From contig NZ_MDGK01000056.1 of assembly GCF_001870465.1 (NCBI RefSeq), positions 1 to 64,000 of the forward strand: DNA of 64,000 nt, in the 5' to 3' direction. The translations under genes were made by a program, and so were the position numbers. Below are positions 58,583 through 64,000 of this stretch, piece by piece; the stretch's first letter is position 1, and each line of letters starts with the position of its first letter. Source of the stretch: Pseudomonas extremorientalis (lineage in GTDB: Bacteria; Pseudomonadota; Gammaproteobacteria; Pseudomonadales; Pseudomonadaceae). The notes under the pieces are model-generated. The model made no database searches. It saw nothing but the letters and a program-made list of their open reading frames with translations, and had not been told where the DNA came from.

Positions 58583-59649
58583 CAACCCTGGTTGAGGAGC
58601 TGACGCAAGTCGATCACTGCAGCGTTTGCCCGGGAAATGTAATTGGCCATCACCAGCGAATGGTTCGCCAGCACGCCGAAGCCACTGCCATTAAGAATCA
58701 TAGGACTCCACACCGGTTCCTGCGAGGCTTCCAGCTCACGAATGATCTGGCGCACGCTGACGGTGGCGTTTTTCTTGGCCAGTACGTCGGCAAAGTCCAC
58801 TTCGATGGCGCGCAACAGGTGGGACAAGGCCCAGGCCTGGCCACGGGCTTCGTAGAACACGTTGTCGATCTGCATCCATGGAGTTTCCACCACTTCTTCA
58901 TCGACCTGCGGCACTTCACCCGGCGCCAGCGCTTCGGTTTTCAGCGCAGTGTTCAGCTTCACGCGGCCCACACTGGCCGACAGGCGTTGCGACAGCGAGC
59001 CCAGGCGGGTGGCGACATCGCCCAGCCAGTTGTTCAGGTTGTCGGCCCGCGCATAGAACAACGCGCCTTTCTGGTTCGGGTCGGACAGGCGCGCTTCATA
59101 GCGGCTCAGGGAGTTGATGCCTTCCTGGTATTCGGACTCGCTGGATGGCAGCACCCAGCTCTTGTTATCGAAGTTGAAGCGCGGCTCGGCCTTGGCCAAG
59201 TCGGCGTCTTCGGCCGACTGCGACTGCGAGCGGGCGAAATCCTTACGCAGGGCGCGGGTCAGGTCGCGCACCTGCACCAGCACGCCGTATTCCCAGCTCG
59301 GCATGTTGTCCATCCACAGGCCTGGCGGGAAGCGGTCGTTGGAAATGTAGCCACCCGGCTTGTTCAGCAAGGTGCCAACCACCGTCTTGAGGGTTTCGAC
59401 GGTGGTAAAGCCCACCACCATCTGCTTGCCGTCTTTTTCGGCGGCAATCTGCGCGTTCTGCTGGACCGGGAACAGCGCCGGCTCTTCGCTCCAGTACCAG
59501 CCCAAGGCGCCTGTGACCAACAGGTACAGGCCGAGCACACTGAGCACGGCACGGCTCATCAGCAGGGTACGAAAATAGCTGCGGTTGGCCGACTTGGGCT
59601 CAGGGGCGGGGCCTTTGGCGCTGCCTGCACGGTTTTTCCAGTCCAGCAT
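58582..59649 (-). CDS. DUF2333 family inner-membrane protein
   Basis: A 355-residue protein with one N-terminal membrane segment (about 30-50, TLLMSRAVLSVLGLYLLVTGALGWYW) and a large periplasmic, mainly helical part. The FTTVETLKTVVGTLLNKPGGYISND and PPGLWMDNMPSWEYGVLVQVRDL blocks are characteristic of the family. No function is established to my knowledge. It is first in a two-gene unit with the NUDIX hydrolase and divergent from gcbA. Confidence 0.87.
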   Translation of the reverse strand: MLDWKNRAGSAKGPAPEPKSANRSYFRTLLMSRAVLSVLGLYLLVTGALGWYWSEEPALFPVQQNAQIAAEKDGKQMVVGFTTVETLKTVVGTLLNKPGGYISNDRFPPGLWMDNMPSWEYGVLVQVRDLTRALRKDFARSQSQSAEDADLAKAEPRFNFDNKSWVLPSSESEYQEGINSLSRYEARLSDPNQKGALFYARADNLNNWLGDVATRLGSLSQRLSASVGRVKLNTALKTEALAPGEVPQVDEEVVETPWMQIDNVFYEARGQAWALSHLLRAIEVDFADVLAKKNATVSVRQIIRELEASQEPVWSPMILNGSGFGVLANHSLVMANYISRANAAVIDLRQLLNQG

Positions 59650-59947
59650 GGCGATATCCTTTCAATCACTTGAGTTCATGCACTTGAATTGATGGCGTGC
59701 GTTCAAACACTCCGACCACAACCCTAACCCATCGTGCCCGCCCGTGCGGGGCTTTTCGCCAAACTGGCGCACAGAGGGCGTTCGACTATAAAGAATGCAC
59801 GCTTTTTCCGCCGCGCGACCAGCGGGTCAGCAACTGAATACTCCGCACGCACAGTTTATTGACGTATGACACTCATCCCATGGGAAAGAGGTGCTAGCAT
59901 AGAGCCATCAGTCGACCTCAGCATGCACCCTCACTAGTAGTCAGGAT
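59650..59947. other. gene-free region between DUF2333 and gcbA genes
   Basis: The 298 bp should contain divergent promoters. A GC-rich stem-like patch (cccgcccgtgcgggg, about 59736-59751) and TTGACG at about 59857 are visible, but no -35/-10 pair with good spacing. I see no small gene or RNA I can support. Confidence 0.4.
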
Positions 59948-61618
59948 ATGACCGAGCCAGAAGACCCCAGCCGTGAGCGCCTCAAGCAGCATTTTGCCCA
60001 GCGGGTAATTCATCAGGCACGTCAAATTCTTGAGATCTGGCAGCGCCTGCAACGCAGCGAGTGGTCCGGCACTGACCTTTCCGAACTCAGCGAGGCCAAT
60101 CTGCGCCTGCTGCGCTTTGCCGAGCGTTTCGAACAGCCGGAACACAGCCAGTTGGCGCAGCACATCGGCGAATCCCTCAAGGCCGTGGACGAAAACCGCG
60201 GGCGCCTGAGCAGCCAACTGATCACCGAACTCAACCGCCTGATGCAACGCCTGTCCCGCACCGGGCTGCGCCAGGGCGACCAGCTTGAGCAAACCTTCCT
60301 GCCGCCGATGCGCAAGCCGATCTACGTGATGCTGGCTGATCACGACCGTGCCGAGCGCCTGGCCAAGCAGTTGGAGTTCTTTGGCATGAGCGCCCAGTCC
60401 CTGGACAGTGTCGCGGCGTTTCGCGCGTCGATGGCCGAGCGCCTGCCGTCGGCGATTGTGATGGACGTGGACTTCTGCGGTGCCGGCCTGGGCCTCAAGC
60501 TCGCCGCCGAGGCCCAGGAAGGCCTGGAGCAGAAGCTGCCACTGCTGTTTTTCAGCCTGCACGAAACCGACACCCCGACCCGCCTGGCCGCCGTGCGCGC
60601 CGGAGGCCAGGAATTCCTGACCGGTACGCTGGAAGCCTCCAGCTTGCTGGAAAAGATCGAAGTGCTGACCTGCGTCGCCCAGTACGAGCCGTATAAAGTG
60701 CTGATCATCGACGACTCGCGGGCCCAGGCGCTGCACACCGAACGGCTGCTCAACAGCGCCGGTATCGTCACCCGCACCTTGATCGAGCCGATCCAGGCAA
60801 TGGCCGAGCTGGCGGACTTCCAGCCCGACCTGATCATCCTCGACATGTATATGCCCGCCTGTACCGGCACCGAACTGGCCAAGGTCATCCGCCATAACGA
60901 CCGTTACGTCAGCGTGCCGATCATTTACCTGTCGGCCGAAGACGACCTGGACAAGCAACTGGACGCCATGAGCGAAGGCGGCGATGACTTCCTCACCAAG
61001 CCGATCAAGCCGCGCCACCTGATCACCACCGTGCGCAACCGTGCGGCGCGGGCGCGCAACCTCAAGGCGCGGATGGTGCGCGACAGCCTGACCGGCCTGT
61101 ACAACCACACCCATATCCTGCAACTGCTCGAAGACTGCAGCTTCCGCGCACGCCGCGAGAACAAGCCGCTGAGCTTCGCCATGCTCGACATCGACCACTT
61201 CAAGCGGGTCAACGACAGCCACGGCCACCCCATGGGCGACCGCGTGATCAAGAGCCTGGCGCTGTTTCTCAAGCAGCGCCTGCGCAAGACCGACTACATC
61301 GGGCGCTACGGCGGTGAAGAATTCGCCATTGTGATGCCTGACACCGATTTGGAAGCCGCCTGCAAAGTATTGGATGAAATCCGTGGGCGCTTTGCCGAAA
61401 TCCATTACCCGGCCCAACCCCAGGATTTGTGGTGCACCTTCAGCGCCGGGGTGGTGGAGCTGTGCGACGGCTCCGACAGCCTGATGATGGCCGCCCAGGC
61501 CGACGAGGCGCTGTACCGCGCCAAAGACGCCGGACGCAATCGCGTACAACCCGCACGCGCATCAAAGCAAAATGCCATCTTTTCACCGGAATCCACTGAA
61601 TCCGTCATAACGCTGTAA
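59948..61618 (+). CDS. gcbA: diguanylate cyclase with two receiver domains, GcbA/AdcA
   Basis: A 556-residue cytoplasmic protein. A helical N-terminal region (1-115) is followed by a degenerate receiver (about 118-235, with an aspartate in IVMDVDF but no conserved lysine), a complete receiver (about 250-370; IIDDSR, ILDMYMP, LTKPIKP) and a GGDEF domain (about 385-535) with active RYGGEEF and an upstream I-site RKTD five residues before it. It would make c-di-GMP with product inhibition. In P. fluorescens and P. aeruginosa GcbA promotes attachment; order next to ctpL and speA matches. Confidence 0.92.
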   Translation: MTEPEDPSRERLKQHFAQRVIHQARQILEIWQRLQRSEWSGTDLSELSEANLRLLRFAERFEQPEHSQLAQHIGESLKAVDENRGRLSSQLITELNRLMQRLSRTGLRQGDQLEQTFLPPMRKPIYVMLADHDRAERLAKQLEFFGMSAQSLDSVAAFRASMAERLPSAIVMDVDFCGAGLGLKLAAEAQEGLEQKLPLLFFSLHETDTPTRLAAVRAGGQEFLTGTLEASSLLEKIEVLTCVAQYEPYKVLIIDDSRAQALHTERLLNSAGIVTRTLIEPIQAMAELADFQPDLIILDMYMPACTGTELAKVIRHNDRYVSVPIIYLSAEDDLDKQLDAMSEGGDDFLTKPIKPRHLITTVRNRAARARNLKARMVRDSLTGLYNHTHILQLLEDCSFRARRENKPLSFAMLDIDHFKRVNDSHGHPMGDRVIKSLALFLKQRLRKTDYIGRYGGEEFAIVMPDTDLEAACKVLDEIRGRFAEIHYPAQPQDLWCTFSAGVVELCDGSDSLMMAAQADEALYRAKDAGRNRVQPARASKQNAIFSPESTESVITL

Positions 61619-61671
61619 TGGAAACGCAATAACTTCAGGCACTTATCTTTTGCTGTCGGTTGAAACCCCGC

Positions 61672-63633
61672 ATGCGCCTGAAGCTGCTGACCAATCTCAA
61701 TACCCTTCTTCTGGTGGCCGTGTGCCTGGCGCTGGGGGCGACGTTGTGGTGGTCGCAACGGGCGCTGGAGCGACCCTATTTGCTGATGGAACGCTACCTG
61801 GGCCTGTCGCAGACGTTCCAGAATGAAGCCGCACGCAATATCGACGATTACCTGGCCAGCGGCGACGCCCTGCGCTTGAGCAGCGCGGGCCAGAGCCTGG
61901 AAAGCCTGTTGCAGCATCTGGACGAGTTGCCTGCGGACCTTGCGCAGAACCTGCGCCCGAGCCTGGTGGACCTGGATGCGTTCAGCAAGACTGAGTTGCT
62001 GGCGGCCGGTAAGCTGGCAGGCGACCCGCAAGCCTTGCTGCTACAGGCCGAACGTGAATTGGGCGCGAACCTGGAGCAACTGAGCCAGTACGCCATCGGC
62101 GTAAACTCTCCCGAAGCCGCGCGCTATCTGCCGCCGTTGCTGGCCGCCTCCCAGCACCTGGGCAAGTTATCCCTGGCCCGCGACAAACTGGTGAGCAGCG
62201 GGCGTGCGGAACTGGCCGACGATGTGGAACGCGAAGTCGGCGCTATCCGCAGCCAGGCCGACCTGTTGGAGCAACTGCCGTTGCTCGGCGTCAAGGCCAG
62301 CGCCGAATCCAGCGCCGATGACTTTTCCGCGCTGATGGGGCTGCAGAACAGCGAAAAAACCGAAGCCCAGGACACCGGCGTCGACCTCAAGCGTGAACTC
62401 AATAGCCTGCTGACCCGCTACCCCGCCGAACTCAAGCGCACCCGCGACCAGATCCAGCAACGCACCGAACTGGCCGCCAAGACCCACCAGAAAATCAACT
62501 CCGTTCAGCAAGCCATCGCCGCACTGGAACCGGTGGTGCGCGCGCAACATGGCCAAATCCAGGGTGAAGTGCGCCTGATGCAAGGGCTGATGATTGGCCT
62601 GATCCTGTTGATCGCGCTGCTGATCGACACCTTGCAACGCAAGCTGGCGCGGGTGCTGACCAATCTGGCGCCGGCCCTGTCGACTTGGGCCGAGGGTGAC
62701 TTCAGCCAGCCGATTGCCCTGGGCAAGACCAACCGCGAACTGCACGATATCGAAGCGTCTCTGAACCGCCTGCGCACCTACCTGGTGGACTTGGTCGGCA
62801 CCATTCGCGGCAACGCCGAAGAAGTTGCCAGCAGCAGCCGTACCCTCGCCGAACTGAGCAGCGGCCTGCACGACGGCGCCGAACGCCAGGCCGGGGATAC
62901 TGCGCAAATCCGAGATTCATTGGGTGAACTGGAGGCGACGATCCAGCAAGTCGCCGGTGATGCCAGCCAGGCTGCCGGTGCCAGTCGCAGTGCCGGCCAG
63001 GCCGTGGAACAAGGCCAGCGCGTGATCGGCCTGAGCCTCACCGGGCTGCGTGCCCTGGTGGGCGAAGTGCAGCAAAACGCGCAGATGATCGAAAAACTGG
63101 CTGAGGAATCCGCCACCATCGGCGGCGTGCTCACGGTGATCCGCTCGATTGCCGACCAGACCAACCTGCTGGCCCTCAACGCTGCCATCGAGGCCGCCCG
63201 TGCCGGTGAAGCCGGACGCGGTTTTGCCGTGGTGGCCGACGAGGTGCGCTCGCTGGCCCAACGCACCGCTGGCGCCACCGCAGAAATCCAGACCTTGATC
63301 GCCGGGCTGCAGAGCGCCGCCCACCAATCGGTGCAAGGCATGCGGGCCCAGGTCGAACACGCCGAAGCCACCGCCCAGCAAGCCCAGGCGGCGGACGGTG
63401 CGCTGGATGAGATTGTCGGCGCGATCCAGACCATATCCGACACCGCCGTGCGCATCGCCGATGTGACCGCGCAGCAGAGTGGTGCCGTCAGCGAGATTCG
63501 CGACAACAGTGAGCGGATTCATCAGTTGGGTGAGGACAACTTGCTGCGAATCGGCCAGGGCCGCAGCCAGGGTGAGCACTTGCTGGTGCTAGGTGGGCAG
63601 CTCAACACTGCCGTTCAAGCCTTCCGCGTCTGA
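61672..63633 (+). CDS. ctpL: methyl-accepting chemotaxis protein, CtpL-like
   Basis: A 653-residue chemoreceptor. The first membrane segment (LLTNLNTLLLVAVCLALGATLWW) leads to a long helical periplasmic domain (about 35-305), a second segment (LMQGLMIGLILLIALLIDTL, about 303-322), a HAMP-like region (about 325-375) and the signalling domain with the conserved hairpin DQTNLLALNAAIEAARAGE and GRGFAVVADEVRSLAQRT. Position next to gcbA matches P. aeruginosa PA4844 (ctpL, phosphate/catechol chemotaxis). The ATG at 61672 is chosen; an in-frame TTG at 61660 is possible. Confidence 0.88.
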   Translation: MRLKLLTNLNTLLLVAVCLALGATLWWSQRALERPYLLMERYLGLSQTFQNEAARNIDDYLASGDALRLSSAGQSLESLLQHLDELPADLAQNLRPSLVDLDAFSKTELLAAGKLAGDPQALLLQAERELGANLEQLSQYAIGVNSPEAARYLPPLLAASQHLGKLSLARDKLVSSGRAELADDVEREVGAIRSQADLLEQLPLLGVKASAESSADDFSALMGLQNSEKTEAQDTGVDLKRELNSLLTRYPAELKRTRDQIQQRTELAAKTHQKINSVQQAIAALEPVVRAQHGQIQGEVRLMQGLMIGLILLIALLIDTLQRKLARVLTNLAPALSTWAEGDFSQPIALGKTNRELHDIEASLNRLRTYLVDLVGTIRGNAEEVASSSRTLAELSSGLHDGAERQAGDTAQIRDSLGELEATIQQVAGDASQAAGASRSAGQAVEQGQRVIGLSLTGLRALVGEVQQNAQMIEKLAEESATIGGVLTVIRSIADQTNLLALNAAIEAARAGEAGRGFAVVADEVRSLAQRTAGATAEIQTLIAGLQSAAHQSVQGMRAQVEHAEATAQQAQAADGALDEIVGAIQTISDTAVRIADVTAQQSGAVSEIRDNSERIHQLGEDNLLRIGQGRSQGEHLLVLGGQLNTAVQAFRV

Positions 63634-63659
63634 CACGATCTTCAACCTTATAGAGATCA

Positions 63660-63752
63660 AATGTGGGAGGGGGCTTGCCCCCGATTGCAGTGTGTCAGCC
63701 TCAGTGTCTGTAACTGACCCAGCGCTATCGGGGGCAAGCCCCCTCCCACATT
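63660..63752. repeat. REPIN (paired inverted REPs), 93 nt
   Basis: Arms start AATGTGGGAGGGGGC at 63660 and end with the inverted copy at 63752. Arm sequence is identical to the element at 19819, while the spacer differs. It lies between ctpL and aroQ. The rest of the 63634-63929 gap carries only the expected aroQ promoter region and an AAGGA ribosome site. Confidence 0.88.
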
Positions 63753-63929
63753 TGACCTTCATGGCATTCAGGAGCGTATTACCCATGACCGGATCACCGG
63801 CCACAGTCACAAATTTCGCGCTATCCTCGCTAATCGTGCCGCCTACTGCATAGAACTGGACAGTCACAAAGGCTTTGCGGCATAGTCGCCGGGTTCTGCC
63901 GTACCCACATCAATAACAAGGAACAGCCG

Positions 63930-64000
63930 ATGGCGACCTTACTGGTTCTTCACGGACCCAACCTGAACCTGCTCGGCACCCGTGAACCGGGCGTCTACGG
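63930..64000 (+). CDS. aroQ: type II 3-dehydroquinate dehydratase, 5' part only
   Basis: The first 23 codons, MATLLVLHGPNLNLLGTREPGVY, match the start of type II dehydroquinase, which converts 3-dehydroquinate to 3-dehydroshikimate in the shikimate pathway. The N-L-N-L-L-G block includes an active-site asparagine, and the tyrosine at the edge is probably the catalytic tyrosine. AAGGA lies upstream of the ATG. The gene continues outside the window, usually followed by accB-accC. Confidence 0.9.
   Translation, partial: MATLLVLHGPNLNLLGTREPGVY

Noticed and set aside
59918..61549. A 543-codon minus-strand frame opposite gcbA
   Set aside because: gcbA shows complete receiver and GGDEF motifs; the antisense translation has none.

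Overview
The window is 64 kb of ordinary, gene-dense, GC-rich chromosome. It comes from a Pseudomonas of the P. fluorescens group. I infer this from gene content and order, which repeatedly match blocks I remember from P. aeruginosa (bauC-bauA-bauR; cueR - RIO kinase - thiolase/FabG; flp-rcp-tad-ppr; speA - sui1 - NUDIX - DUF2333 - gcbA - ctpL - aroQ), and from fluorescens-type REP/REPIN repeats with a gggggcttgccccc core. No phage, transposase, CRISPR array or tRNA gene was seen.

Layout. 1-260: two tandem stable-RNA-type promoters point left, so an rRNA (or tRNA) operon probably starts just outside the window. 0.3-4.3 kb: beta-alanine catabolism (bauC, bauA, divergent regulator bauR). 4.3-11.5 kb: nucleobase genes (NCS2 xanthine-type permease, RutR-like repressor, 8-oxoguanine deaminase, adenine/adenosine deaminase) mixed with a YigZ protein, an SDR and a Ca2+/H+ antiporter. 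11.6-16.3 kb: two regulators, a monooxygenase/oxidoreductase pair and a Bcr/CflA efflux pump. 16.4-19.8 kb: a copper-efflux cluster (copZ, a small secreted protein, copA, cueR) with two recognisable CueR-type promoters. 19.9-24.5 kb: RIO1-like kinase and a thiolase / ketoacyl reductase / MaoC dehydratase set.

24.8-43.2 kb is the most distinctive region. It encodes a glycine-rich repeat lipoprotein, an unpaired two-partner-secretion (TpsB) outer-membrane transporter, a receiver-only response regulator, the Flp pilin, and a complete Tad pilus assembly line (rcpC, rcpA, tadZ, tadA, tadB, tadC, tadD, a DUF3613 protein, fppA, a TadE/F pseudopilin, tadG). The PprA/PprB-like two-component system lies inside it. 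I read this as a surface-attachment island: FppA processes Flp, the TadA ATPase with TadB/TadC drives assembly, RcpA is the outer-membrane secretin and PprAB controls expression.

43.4-55.2 kb: two DUF4136 lipoproteins, CmoM methyltransferase, a MazG-like protein, PbpC with an alpha-2-macroglobulin lipoprotein, and a MATE transporter. 55.4-64 kb: arginine decarboxylase, a SUI1-like factor, NUDIX hydrolase, DUF2333 protein, the diguanylate cyclase GcbA, a CtpL-like chemoreceptor and the first codons of aroQ. REPINs or REP remnants sit at about 19.8, 45.8, 48.6, 53.7 and 63.7 kb.

All functions are assigned by reading motifs and remembered homologues; no database search was possible.
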